Source: Persicobacter psychrovividus (GTDB lineage: Bacteria > Bacteroidota > Bacteroidia > Cytophagales > Cyclobacteriaceae). Taken from it: 64,000 nt of DNA. Below, piece by piece: positions 19,750 through 28,866 of the stretch. Made by a program: the position numbers and the translations under genes. The stretch lies in the NCBI RefSeq assembly GCF_036492425.1, contig NZ_AP025296.1, forward strand, positions 170,977 to 234,976, written 5' to 3'. Numbering within the stretch: position 1 is the first letter of the stretch; each line of letters begins with the position of its first letter. The notes beneath the pieces were generated by a model. It searched no databases, had not been told where the DNA came from, and saw only the letters and a program-made list of their open reading frames with translations.

Positions 19750-20734
19750 GGCTGTCGGATCGTTTGAAGTAATGTTCCAAGTGGATGATGAGGGATGCGA
19801 AAAAGGAGCATGCCAGCAGTAGTGCAAGGGGAAAGAAGTACAGTTCCTGAACAGGGACAAAAGTTTCTTGCTCATATTCAACAGGTGCTATTTCATCAAG
19901 AAGGGCGAAAACTTGCGCCATTTCTTCGGTGTCTTTTGCCAGGAAATATTGCCCATTCGTCAGGTTGGCAATTTGCTGAAGGGCTGCCTCATCCAGGTCG
20001 GCATGTGGCTTGTCGGGATCACCAATACCGATGGTATGAACCGTTATGCTGTCGGAGTTGGCAAGCGATGCGGCATCGAAAGGGGAAATCCCAATTCCGC
20101 TGTCCGCACCATCGGTGAGTAAGAGCATGACTTTATGGGGCAGGGTATCATTGGCAAAAAGGGAAATTCCTTTTCCAATCGCTCGGCCAATATTGGTTTG
20201 CTGCCCTGCCATGCCGACTTCGGTATCGTCCAGCAATTGCAATAAGGCATCGTTGTCGGAAGTAAAAGGTGCGAGGGTGTAGGCATTGCTGCCAAAGAGC
20301 ATGACGCCCATCCTGTCCCCCTGCCGTTGGTGGATAAAATTGCCCATCAGTGATTTTACAGCCGCCCATCGGGAGGATTTTTCGCCCTCAATCTCCCAGT
20401 CTTTTTGAGCCATGCTATGGGAAATGTCCGCCACCATGAGAAAATTCCGTGACTCCTTGACGATCAGGTCAGGTTCACCGACCAATTGCGGACGGGCAAG
20501 GGCTGTTAAGGCCATAAACCAGTAAATCCAAATGATGACCTGCTGAAACCATCGACGGCCAGCTTGTGGCACTCCTTTTTGTGCCTGAACACCACTTATG
20601 CAGGTGGCATAACCGAAAAAGGGGACCTTCAGCGACTTTTTTTGCAGCCGAACTGTGGGCATTAAAATAATCAGCAGGGGTAATGGCAGCAGCAGGAATA
20701 CCCACGGACAGGCCAACTCAAAATGTTCAGGCAT
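19742..20734 (-). CDS. batA: BatA-like VWA-domain membrane protein
   Basis: A 330-residue BatA-family protein. Two N-terminal TM helices are followed by a VWA domain with an intact metal site: DISHS (103-107), the QQTNIG threonine and the LLTDGADSG aspartate. A C-terminal TM helix is followed by a basic end. The second ATG of the frame (20734) is preferred because it gives an 8-base overlap with the stop of the DUF4381 gene, the same spacing as at the batA/batB joint; the first ATG (20758) would overlap by 32. It is part of the moxR-to-batD operon. Confidence 0.85.
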   Translation of the reverse strand: MPEHFELACPWVFLLLPLPLLIILMPTVRLQKKSLKVPFFGYATCISGVQAQKGVPQAGRRWFQQVIIWIYWFMALTALARPQLVGEPDLIVKESRNFLMVADISHSMAQKDWEIEGEKSSRWAAVKSLMGNFIHQRQGDRMGVMLFGSNAYTLAPFTSDNDALLQLLDDTEVGMAGQQTNIGRAIGKGISLFANDTLPHKVMLLLTDGADSGIGISPFDAASLANSDSITVHTIGIGDPDKPHADLDEAALQQIANLTNGQYFLAKDTEEMAQVFALLDEIAPVEYEQETFVPVQELYFFPLALLLACSFFASLIIHLEHYFKRSDSHE

Positions 20735-21188
20735 GGTGTTGAATCCAATAGATGACACTATACTGCAAATTCTTTCGTTGTGCAGCCGTTAAATTTTTCA
20801 GCACCCCAATATTATAGGTGCTTTGCAGGAGCAGGCTTAACGGTTGAGCATCCGTCTTTGGGCACTTTTTCGATAGAAATTCAAGCCATGCATCTCCACT
20901 TAGTGCAGCGACCTGTGGCCTTCCGTAGGTGGTGATGGCAACGCATTTAATATTGATGGACAGATGATTGACCCATGCTTCCATATCGTGGTCCTTAAAC
21001 TGTAAAATCGAGCGAATGGCTTCGCGTCGGTATTGGTGCCTGAAATATTGCAATAGCCTTCGGCTAATAAAATAGGCGAGGGCGACCAGTGTTATAGCCG
21101 TCATTATTTTCCAGCCAACGGCTTGAAAAGCAAAAGTAATGGCTTCGGGCTCATGCAATTTTATTGATGAAAAATTCGGATTGTCCAT
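20727..21188 (-). CDS. DUF4381-like membrane protein
   Basis: A 153-residue protein with one TM helix (~28-45, IMTAITLVALAYFISRRLL) near the N-terminus and a cytoplasmic helical domain with ALSGDAWLEFLSKK. Its size, layout and position between the DUF58 gene and batA match the DUF4381 proteins of MoxR/Bat operons. Its precise function is unknown. Its end overlaps the batA start by 8 bases. Confidence 0.75.
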   Translation of the reverse strand: MDNPNFSSIKLHEPEAITFAFQAVGWKIMTAITLVALAYFISRRLLQYFRHQYRREAIRSILQFKDHDMEAWVNHLSINIKCVAITTYGRPQVAALSGDAWLEFLSKKCPKTDAQPLSLLLQSTYNIGVLKNLTAAQRKNLQYSVIYWIQHHA

Positions 21189-21260
21189 GACGATACTTTT
21201 AGATTTTATAATAGAAGAATCAAGTCGTCAGTAGGTGCTGAAGTCAATAATTGAAGAGGG

Positions 21261-22184
21261 TTACGTTCCGAAATACTGCTTCAGCTGTTGTGCAGCAGAA
21301 GTCAGGCTGTTGAATTTAAGCACCGGAATTGCTTGCTTTTGCAATTCATCCACAAACTGTTTGCAGCGTCTTTCGGTATCTTGAGCATAGCGGGCGGCAA
21401 GGTTTTTTCTGCCAGTGTCGAAGGGAATTTGCAACCCTTTATTTGAGAGTACCCATCGCTCCTGTGGTATTTTGAATTCCAGGGGGTCATTGACTTTACA
21501 CACCACCAGATCATTGTGGCGGGATAGTGCCATTAGGGTAGTTTTTACCTCCGGCATATAATGAATAATATCACTGATGAAAATGATCAGGTGATTCACG
21601 GGTTTCAGCCGCTTGATTTTGGCCATGGTATGCGCCAAAATATATTCATTGCGCTGTTCATTTTTTTGTTGCAACAGCGCCTGATTTGCCTCGGAAATTT
21701 GCTGTAATACCTGCATCAAATTTTTTGTTCCCCCCTTCGGGCGAATTAAAGCTGAGCTTTCGTCCCCAACGATGATCGCCCCGATCTGGTCTTTTGCTTT
21801 TACCACATGGTGGGCAACAATAGCAGCGAGTTGTGCAGCAACCACGGATTTCATATATGCTGTTGAACCAAAAAACATGGAGTGCCCTTGATTGAGGATC
21901 AGTAATACTGGTCGCTCCCGTTCTTCTGAAAACTGTTTCAAATGAGGCTGTTGTGTTCGGGCAGTAACTTTCCAGTCAATATGCCGGACATCATCGCCAC
22001 GAACATATTGGCGAACCTGTTTAAAGTCCAGTCCTCGGCCATGAATCAGGGAGGCGTGCCGACCAAAAAGCGGGCTTTTCTGGGGTTGCCTGCTGCTTAA
22101 ATTGATTTTGTGCGCGTGTTCTGAAAGAGCCTGTAAATCCGAAATATTGACGGCCACAGTTGAGGGGATAGGTTTTTGCATCAT
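21261..22184 (-). CDS. DUF58 protein (VWA-like), altered metal site
   Basis: A 307-residue soluble DUF58-family protein. The family signature GRGLDF...RGDDVRHIDWK is at 49-72. The VWA-like core follows with LILNQGHSMFFGS (95-107). In most relatives the first residue of the metal motif is Asp; here it is Asn98. It starts 7 bases after the moxR stop and belongs to the Bat operon. DUF58 proteins are thought to be partners of the MoxR ATPase. Confidence 0.85.
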   Translation of the reverse strand: MMQKPIPSTVAVNISDLQALSEHAHKINLSSRQPQKSPLFGRHASLIHGRGLDFKQVRQYVRGDDVRHIDWKVTARTQQPHLKQFSEERERPVLLILNQGHSMFFGSTAYMKSVVAAQLAAIVAHHVVKAKDQIGAIIVGDESSALIRPKGGTKNLMQVLQQISEANQALLQQKNEQRNEYILAHTMAKIKRLKPVNHLIIFISDIIHYMPEVKTTLMALSRHNDLVVCKVNDPLEFKIPQERWVLSNKGLQIPFDTGRKNLAARYAQDTERRCKQFVDELQKQAIPVLKFNSLTSAAQQLKQYFGT

Positions 22185-22191
22185 CGATTAT

Positions 22192-23151
22192 TTAAGCGGG
22201 CACACCAACGAGTTCAATAATTTTATCGATGACCTGATGGGCGCTGATCCCTGCAGCTTCTGTGCGGTAGGCCAAAATCATCCGGTGGCGCAGCACATCA
22301 TGAACCACCGCCCGTACATCATCGGGAGAAACAAAGTCGCGGCCGTTCAGCCATGCATATACCCGCGAGCAACATTCAAGGGCAATGGTCCCCCTCGGCG
22401 ATGCGCCAACCTCAATCCATTCCGCCAAAGCTTCATCGTACTGCTCTGGATATCGCGTTGCAAAAATCAGGTCTATAATATATTGTTTGATCGCCTCACT
22501 GACCGCCACATCAAGGGCTTCCTCACGCGCCTGAAATATCATTTTTTCCGTAACCGCCGCCTCTTTGGGTATTGGGGCCGATGTTCCCTCATCACGCATC
22601 AGATCAAGGATGGCTTTCTCCGCTGCTTTATCTGGGTAGCCCACTTCAACTTTCATCAGGAAACGGTCCATTTGTGCTTCAGGTAAAGGGTAAGTGCCCT
22701 CCTGCTCAATGGGGTTTTGCGTGGCCATTACCATGAATAATTTTTTCATTGGGTAACATTTTCCGCCGGCAGTCACTTGCCGTTCTTCCATGGCCTCGAG
22801 CAATGCCGACTGAACTTTTGCAGGCGCACGGTTAATTTCATCTGCTAAAATTAGGTTGCTGAAAATGGGACCACTTTCAAACACGAATTTGGTATTGGCC
22901 TCGGGCTGGTAAACCGTTGTGCCGGTAATGTCTGAGGGCAATAAATCGGGGGTAAATTGAATTCTGCTGAAACCGCATTTGACTTGGGCTGCAAGGCTTT
23001 TGATCGCGCGGGTTTTAGCGAGGCCGGGCAAACCTTCGAGTAACAGATTACCATCTGCCAGTAATACAATCAGCAGGCGTTCGACCAAATGTGCTTGTCC
23101 GAAAATCTGCTGATTTAAATTCTTCTGAAGTTCTTTAATATGATTTATCAT
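22192..23151 (-). CDS. MoxR-family AAA+ ATPase
   Basis: A 319-residue AAA+ ATPase, the likely chaperone-like engine of the Bat operon. Walker A is GLPGLAKT (40-47), Walker B is LILADEIN, followed by the sensor-1 region MATQNPIEQEGTYPLPEAQMDRF. The ATG at 23151 (MINHIKELQ) gives the normal family N-terminus; the upstream extension to 23256 looks non-coding. It is the first gene of the operon, with a ~220-base divergent region before the AraC gene at 23373. Confidence 0.92.
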   Translation of the reverse strand: MINHIKELQKNLNQQIFGQAHLVERLLIVLLADGNLLLEGLPGLAKTRAIKSLAAQVKCGFSRIQFTPDLLPSDITGTTVYQPEANTKFVFESGPIFSNLILADEINRAPAKVQSALLEAMEERQVTAGGKCYPMKKLFMVMATQNPIEQEGTYPLPEAQMDRFLMKVEVGYPDKAAEKAILDLMRDEGTSAPIPKEAAVTEKMIFQAREEALDVAVSEAIKQYIIDLIFATRYPEQYDEALAEWIEVGASPRGTIALECCSRVYAWLNGRDFVSPDDVRAVVHDVLRHRMILAYRTEAAGISAHQVIDKIIELVGVPA

Positions 23152-23372
23152 GGGAATGATTTTTCTAAATTTGTATAAACCCGAAATTAATTTGGGGCTT
23201 AATGATTTAGTGAAGGTATTGTTTTTACCTGTTTTTAATTTGCGGAAATGCGACATAAATTAGCTGTGAAGTGACATAAAGAATAGTTACTTTGTACAGG
23301 CATTGTATTCCCTGCGGAATTGGCAAATCCGTATATGGATAAAAAGTAAATTTTTTGTACAAATAGGCGTTG

Positions 23373-24350
23373 ATGTTACATTTAAAAATTACCAAGACTG
23401 AAAATTTACTACAGGAGCTTGCCGATCAGGTAGGCGGAGAAATTTTAGAAGGCACCTTTAAAATACCATCGCAATTAGGCACCGGGAGTATACAGTTGAG
23501 CTCCTTGGTCGAAGGGGTTATTCTACATTATGGGGACTTCTGTATAAATGATGACTTGATGATCAGTAGAAAAATTGAGGAAGATATTAATAAAAAGTTT
23601 TTCTCAATTATATATAGCTTTGAATCTCATGATATCACTGAATCTATTGAAAATAAAAGTCAGGAAGGGATACAAAACCATATATTATTTCTCAACAGGT
23701 ATTTCAGTTACAGTACTTTTGCCCCTGCTTATCGTAGAAACCGGCACGTGCAATTTTTTATCAGCATAGAAAAAATGCAAAAAATAGTGCAATATTACGA
23801 TCTGCCATTAGCGTTAAATGAGTTGCTAAATAGCACAGCACCATGGTGTTATAAGTATCCGTTTTCCATGGAAGTTCAAAAGGTACTCTTCCAAATGAAT
23901 AACTATAAAATCAATAATCAGTTTACCAAAGGTTATGTGATCAATAAATGTGAGGAACTGATTATGCTGATGCTTGAAAATCTATACCTTGATCAAATGG
24001 CGAAAGATCAGCACAGTCATTTTATTCATCAGGATGATTTAAAACTGATCATTGAAGCGGAGCAACGATTAATGGATATGGCATTTGAGGATATTTCAAT
24101 AAAAAATTTGGCGGAGGATTTATCTGTAGGAATACGAAAACTGCAAAGATTATTCAAGGCATACCATGGTGTCGATATGACGACTTATCGAAAACATATC
24201 CGGATGGAACAGTCGAGACAAATGATTGCTCAACAATCGTTATCTATTACAGAGATATGTTATAAGATGGGGTATTCTTCGGTGAGTCATTTTTCAAAAA
24301 TTTTCAAGGATCATTTTGGGGTCTCTCCCTCAAGCCTGATCAAGAAGTAA
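23373..24350 (+). CDS. AraC-family transcriptional regulator
   Basis: A 325-residue regulator with an N-terminal domain of no recognised ligand type (not an obvious cupin) and a C-terminal AraC helix-turn-helix pair (~225-325): ISIKNLAEDLSVGIRKLQR in the first and ITEICYKMGYSSVSHFSKIF in the second. ATG 23373 is chosen over the adjoining TTG 23370. It lies 120 bases upstream of the sulfatase at 24471 in the same direction and may control it. This is inferred from position only. Confidence 0.9.
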   Translation: MLHLKITKTENLLQELADQVGGEILEGTFKIPSQLGTGSIQLSSLVEGVILHYGDFCINDDLMISRKIEEDINKKFFSIIYSFESHDITESIENKSQEGIQNHILFLNRYFSYSTFAPAYRRNRHVQFFISIEKMQKIVQYYDLPLALNELLNSTAPWCYKYPFSMEVQKVLFQMNNYKINNQFTKGYVINKCEELIMLMLENLYLDQMAKDQHSHFIHQDDLKLIIEAEQRLMDMAFEDISIKNLAEDLSVGIRKLQRLFKAYHGVDMTTYRKHIRMEQSRQMIAQQSLSITEICYKMGYSSVSHFSKIFKDHFGVSPSSLIKK

Positions 24351-24423
24351 TGGCCGTTATTCACTTGACGCAACCGCAATAGTATTGGACGCTTGAGTGC
24401 AATAAATCTCCTTATAAACTGCA

Positions 24424-24431
24424 TAGATTTG
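24424..24431 (+). promoter_or_regulatory. Possible -7 element of the sulfatase promoter
   Basis: TAGATTTG matches TAnnTTTG exactly and would place the transcript start about 32 bases before ATG 24471. No TTG was seen at the usual distance upstream, so the call is weak. Confidence 0.3.
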
Positions 24432-24470
24432 TATCATATTAATTATTAATCTGATACTATAATTATTCTA

Positions 24471-25982
24471 ATGCAGATCCTTATGCGGAATTTTTTATTA
24501 TTAATCCTTGTTGCTGTACTGGGGCTTTCAACAGCTTTTGCACAAAAGAAGAGCAAAAAAAATGATCGACCAAATATTCTGGTGATATGGGGGGATGATG
24601 TCGGTTGGCTAAATTTAAGTGCTTATCACAATGGGCTGATGGGCGCGCAAACGCCTAACATTGACCGAATTGGGAATGAGGGGATTCGTTTCACAGATAC
24701 CTATGGAGAGCAAAGCTGTACCGCTGGCCGCTCGGCTTTTATCACGGGGCAGCATCCTATGCGAACTGGCTTGTCGAAAGTGGGAATGCCTGGAGCCCCT
24801 CAGGGAATTTCAGAACTGGACCCCACCATTGCCGAAGCCCTGAAAGAACAAGGTTACCGCACAGGACAGTTTGGTAAAAACCATCTTGGGGACCGCGATG
24901 AATACCTTCCAACGAACCACGGATTCGATGAGTTTTTCGGAAACTTATACCACCTCAATGCGGAGGAAGAGCCTGAATCACCGACCTATCCGAAAGGAGA
25001 GGACTTCAGAAAGAAATTTGGCCCTCGTGGGGTGTTGCATGCTACTGCCGACGGTGCCATTAAGGACACTGGCCCATTGACGAAAAAGCGGATGGAAACC
25101 GTGGATGAAGAATTTATTGAGGCTTCAAAAGCATTTATGAAAGCTTCGGTAGAGGAGGAAGAGCCTTTCTTTGTGTGGTTGAATGCCTCGCGTATGCACG
25201 TTTGGACCCACCTGAAAGAAGAATCGAAGCGTACGGGACTGACCTATCAGGATGGCTTGGTGGAGCATGATGGCATGATTGGCGGGGTGCTTGATTATCT
25301 CGAAGAACTGGGTATTGATGAGCATACGATCGTCGTATACTCTACCGATAATGGTGCCATGAAAAGCACTTTTCCCGATGGAGGGGCAACCCCTTTCCGT
25401 GGAGAAAAAGCAACAACCTGGGAAGGGGGCATGCGTATTCCGCTATTGGTACGCTGGCCCGCACAGATAAAAGCAGGGCAGGTTTCCAATGAAATTATAG
25501 CACATAACGACTGGTTTCCTACCCTATTGGCGGCGGCAGGAAATAGCCAAATTACGGAGCAACTGAAAGCGGGAACGCAGCTGAACGGTAAAGATTTCAA
25601 AGTGCATTTGGATGGCTTTAATTTCCTTCCTTACATGACTGGACAAACAACCGAAGGCCCACGAAATGTGTTCGTATTTTCGAATGATAATGGGGAACTG
25701 ACGGCCATCCGTGTAGGAGATTGGAAAACGCATTTTCAGATTCAGGAAGGCATTGGCTTTGAGGTTTGGCGTAAGCCGTGGATCAAGCTCAATGCACCAT
25801 TGATCTACAATTTGCGAGCTGATCCTTTTGAAACGGCTGATGTTGATGCCGCCGGAAGATACACCGATTTTTATAACGAAAGCATTCCAAATGCTTATCA
25901 GGCCATGGATGAGGTGATGAAATTTATGGGAACTTTTAAAGCATTTCCACGAAGGATGAAGCCTGGAACCTTCACCTTTTAA
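24471..25982 (+). CDS. Secreted arylsulfatase (family S1, formylglycine type)
   Basis: A 503-residue secreted sulfatase that should remove sulfate esters from a glycan or small molecule. The signal peptide ends AFAQ (residue 25). The metal-binding start WGDDVGWLN is at 40-48. The core signature is CTAGR (Cys83-Arg87), a C-x-A-x-R variant of C-x-P-x-R; Cys83 would be converted to formylglycine. YSTDNGA carries further metal ligands. An alternative start is the ATG at 24483. It is followed by a strong terminator and then by the Omp85-like gene. No sulfatase-maturase gene is in the window. Confidence 0.9.
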   Translation: MQILMRNFLLLILVAVLGLSTAFAQKKSKKNDRPNILVIWGDDVGWLNLSAYHNGLMGAQTPNIDRIGNEGIRFTDTYGEQSCTAGRSAFITGQHPMRTGLSKVGMPGAPQGISELDPTIAEALKEQGYRTGQFGKNHLGDRDEYLPTNHGFDEFFGNLYHLNAEEEPESPTYPKGEDFRKKFGPRGVLHATADGAIKDTGPLTKKRMETVDEEFIEASKAFMKASVEEEEPFFVWLNASRMHVWTHLKEESKRTGLTYQDGLVEHDGMIGGVLDYLEELGIDEHTIVVYSTDNGAMKSTFPDGGATPFRGEKATTWEGGMRIPLLVRWPAQIKAGQVSNEIIAHNDWFPTLLAAAGNSQITEQLKAGTQLNGKDFKVHLDGFNFLPYMTGQTTEGPRNVFVFSNDNGELTAIRVGDWKTHFQIQEGIGFEVWRKPWIKLNAPLIYNLRADPFETADVDAAGRYTDFYNESIPNAYQAMDEVMKFMGTFKAFPRRMKPGTFTF

Positions 25983-26005
25983 AATCAATGACCTGTATTG
26001 CTGTT

Positions 26006-26061
26006 GAGAATAGTATAGGCTCACATAATTTCCACGATGTGAGGTTTATGCTATTCTTTTA
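26006..26061 (+). terminator. Long hairpin terminator after the sulfatase
   Basis: Extended imperfect stem: AGAATAG...CTCACAT on the left (26007-26025) pairs with ATGTGAG...CTATTCT (26038-26057), and TTTT follows. Confidence 0.8.
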
Positions 26062-26255
26062 TAATACTGAATTTTCGTTTGCCTTTGTTAGCATGTGTTA
26101 TTTATTTTCCTTTTACAGCAATCGATAATCGGATGCAATAAACTGCTGACTACCCGATTGGATAAACTTAACCTCATATGATGAACAATTTTTATCACAG
26201 GTCATAAAGGTGATTATTACGGTCGCCAATATGCCAAAAATTTATTTACAATCTT

Positions 26256-27464
26256 ATGAATAAGATTTCAATATATACTATCCTATTACTTTTATGTAGT
26301 TTCAGTGTAAACGCATTTGATCATCAGGAGGAAAAAGAAGAAATTGAAGCGCATACTTCGGGGCCGAAAGTTGGTAAATTGTACCTTTCGCCTATCCCTG
26401 TTATTGCCTCCAATCCTGCATTTGGTTTTGTTTATGGGGTGGCTGCTTCTGGAGGTATGTTTATGGGCGATCCCAATAGCACGCGTATTTCATCGGCTTT
26501 ACTGACCGTTACCAACACAACGAATAATCAGCTGATGTTTACTTTCAAGCCGATTGTATATACGGCCAACGATACCTGGAATTTGATGGGCGATTACCGT
26601 TTGTTATTCTCTTCTCAGAATACTTATGGTTTGGGGTCTGACAAGGTGGTGACACCAACGGGAAATTTGCTTGGCGAACAGCCGATGGAGTTTGACATGA
26701 TCCGCCTTTATCAGACGGCATTAAGAAAAGTCAAGACCAACCTGTATGTGGGGGTGGGTTACCATTTGGATATCCTTTCCAATATCAATGATGAATTATT
26801 GGATTTGGATAATGAAATTTACACCGATCACTATCGATATAGTATAGACAAAGGGTTTGATCCCGAAGAATATAACCTGTCTGGTTTTTCTACCAATATC
26901 ATTTATGACAGCCGCGATAATGTCGCCAATCCATATCATGGTCGATACGCTTATGCCTCTTTCAAGTATAACCCAACCTGGCTGGGAAGTACCAAGAATT
27001 CTTCCTCGCTGTGGCTTGAGTACCGCGATTATTTCAGTGTGTCAAAAAACAGAGAACGGGATCTTATCGCCATCTGGTCTTATGCCAATTTTGTTACCAG
27101 TGGCGATGTTCCCTATATGCTGCTTCCTGCCCTTGGCTGGGATCAGATGGGGCGTTCAGGACGGGCATTTCCACAGGGAAGGTTCCGAGGAGAGAACATT
27201 TTCTATTTTGAAGGGGAATACCGCTTTGGGCTTCCATTGCTGAACAGTAAGCCGGATCTTTTTGGAGGGGTGCTCTTTGCCAATGCGACTACGGTATCTT
27301 CAGAGATGGATCAAGTGAAATTGTTCGATGCAATTCAGGTGGCTGCAGGGGCAGGATTAAGGATTATGCTCAATAAAAAGACGCGAACCAATATTTCATT
27401 GGATTACGGAATGTCCTTGAATGGAGAGAGTGCCTTTTATATTGGCTTGACAGAATATTTTTAA
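26256..27464 (+). CDS. Omp85/BamA-type outer-membrane beta-barrel protein
   Basis: A 402-residue protein with a signal peptide (1-20, ILLLLCSFSVNA), no POTRA-like repeats and a beta barrel of the surface-antigen (BamA/TamA C-terminal) type. The pattern IIYDSRDNVANPYHGRYA is typical of that family, and the protein ends with the aromatic pattern FYIGLTEYF expected for BAM recognition. Short POTRA-less barrels like this are common in Bacteroidota and of unknown function. The gene stands alone between the sulfatase terminator and a gene-poor stretch. Confidence 0.75.
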   Translation: MNKISIYTILLLLCSFSVNAFDHQEEKEEIEAHTSGPKVGKLYLSPIPVIASNPAFGFVYGVAASGGMFMGDPNSTRISSALLTVTNTTNNQLMFTFKPIVYTANDTWNLMGDYRLLFSSQNTYGLGSDKVVTPTGNLLGEQPMEFDMIRLYQTALRKVKTNLYVGVGYHLDILSNINDELLDLDNEIYTDHYRYSIDKGFDPEEYNLSGFSTNIIYDSRDNVANPYHGRYAYASFKYNPTWLGSTKNSSSLWLEYRDYFSVSKNRERDLIAIWSYANFVTSGDVPYMLLPALGWDQMGRSGRAFPQGRFRGENIFYFEGEYRFGLPLLNSKPDLFGGVLFANATTVSSEMDQVKLFDAIQVAAGAGLRIMLNKKTRTNISLDYGMSLNGESAFYIGLTEYF

Positions 27465-27633
27465 TAGGGAGATGTTTGTGGCTCATTGAGCCTATTTAGT
27501 GATTGTGATGCGGCTCCTAAATTTTGCATGGTTTTTATGGTATCGTCGAGAGTTTGCTTGATGAATTGTTAGGGCGCCTTATGTACTATTGAGGACGATT
27601 TCAGTGAAAAACAAAACCTAAGAAAAAATTTAA

Positions 27634-27777
27634 GATGATAATGAAGGGTTGCGGCAACAGGTGCTCTTTAATTTTACCTTTAAAGAACCCTTTCTTAATT
27701 ATCGCAAATTGGGTAAAGGCTTGACCACTTATGAGGATCAGTCCAACGAGTCGTTTGGACCAAGATTGAAGCATTAA
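27634..27777 (+). pseudogene. Possible C-terminal gene relic
   Basis: A 47-codon frame without any start codon, bounded by a stop at 27631-27633 and ending at TAA 27775-27777. The sequence (for example TTYEDQSNESFGPRL near the end) has the look of a real protein and faintly resembles segments of SusC-type receptors, but it is too short to assign. A hairpin terminator follows directly, as expected at the end of a real gene. Confidence 0.25.
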
Positions 27778-27779
27778 AG

Positions 27780-27811
27780 AGGGCTCGCGATATTGCGAAG
27801 CCCTTTTTTAA
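27780..27811 (+). terminator. Terminator-like hairpin
   Basis: AGGGCTCGC (27780-27788) pairs imperfectly with GCGAAGCCCT (27795-27804) and is followed by six T. It sits just after the stop of the possible gene relic. Confidence 0.55.
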
Positions 27812-27928
27812 GGTTCATTTTTCTGTCTAAAATATAAAAAGTAAATGTGGCTGAGGGTAGGCATTCCCTGGCCAAAATAACGTTTATCTGATGCATCACT
27901 TCAGGCTGTTGAACATTTGTTGTATCGC

Positions 27929-28864
27929 TTATTTTGACAACCGACGAATAAAATCAACGGACAATTTCGCCCACTGATCAACTCCTTGGTATTGTTTGCC
28001 TAAGCCAAAACCATGTCCGCCAATGGGGAACAAATGAAGCTCGGTCATAACTTCTTCGGTTCGACAAGCATTGAAATACAGCTCGCTATTCTGATAATCC
28101 ACCACATCATCATCCATTGAATGAATTAAAAAAGTCGGTGGGGTATTGGCGTTAACATATCGCTCGGGGCTGAATTTTTCCCTCAATTTCTGATCCTGTT
28201 CCTCTGTACCCAATAGTGCTTTGCGCGTTCCCTCATTGGTGAAATCTTCGGTGAAGGTGATCACCGGATAAATCAACAGGCTGAAATCGGGTCGGCAGGA
28301 ATAATGTTCCGTTTGGTCTTTATCATCCGGTTTTCCTTGATCATAATTCACTGAAGCCATCGCCGCCAAATGTCCACCGGCAGAGAAGCCAATGATCCCT
28401 ATTTTTTCCGAATGAATATGCCATTCTTCCGCATGCTGACGCGTCAGGCGAATGGCCCGCTGAGCATCCATCAGGGACGATTCATGGCGCACCTTGGCCG
28501 GATGGCTGGTCGGTAGCCGGTATTTGAGAATTATTGCGGCAATGCCCTGTGTGTTATAATATTCCGCAATGTCTGTTCCCTCCAAATCATAGGCCAATAT
28601 CCAATACCCACCACCGGGGCAGATCACCACCGCTTCGCCCGTAGCTTTTTCCTTCGGGGGTAAATACACGCTGATACTTGGCGTTTGAATATTAGATATT
28701 TTCATGATGCCGTCAGAGTGATTGACGATTTCTTTCCCCTCCATCGCTATTGAATTTGGGGGGAGACCATCATAAAGGGGTATGGTTATTTCTTCCTTGT
28801 TTTGCGCAAATACAATCATAGGCAGTATAATTAAAATGAATAAAAACTTCAATGAAACCTTCAT
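27929..28864 (-). CDS. Secreted alpha/beta-hydrolase (carbohydrate-esterase-like)
   Basis: A 311-residue secreted hydrolase with signal peptide 1-20 (LIILPMIVFA). It has the oxyanion region CPGGGYWILA (82-91), nucleophile elbow GFSAGG with Ser161, acid Asp in DDDVVD (251-256) and His284 in GGHGFG. It resembles the BD-FAE/acetylxylan-esterase-like group, so it may deacylate a sugar derivative. It is the last gene of the minus-strand operon, with only 2 bases between its start and the DUF4380 gene upstream. The substrate is not known. Confidence 0.85.
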   Translation of the reverse strand: MKVSLKFLFILIILPMIVFAQNKEEITIPLYDGLPPNSIAMEGKEIVNHSDGIMKISNIQTPSISVYLPPKEKATGEAVVICPGGGYWILAYDLEGTDIAEYYNTQGIAAIILKYRLPTSHPAKVRHESSLMDAQRAIRLTRQHAEEWHIHSEKIGIIGFSAGGHLAAMASVNYDQGKPDDKDQTEHYSCRPDFSLLIYPVITFTEDFTNEGTRKALLGTEEQDQKLREKFSPERYVNANTPPTFLIHSMDDDVVDYQNSELYFNACRTEEVMTELHLFPIGGHGFGLGKQYQGVDQWAKLSVDFIRRLSK

Positions 28865-28866
28865 CC

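Larger units (their letters stand above)
27465..27928. other. Intergenic region with a possible gene relic
   Basis: About 460 bases between the Omp85-like gene and the convergent alpha/beta hydrolase gene. It has no complete gene. A start-less open frame with a protein-like end lies at 27634-27777 and is followed by a terminator-like hairpin, suggesting the remnant of a former gene. Confidence 0.4.
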
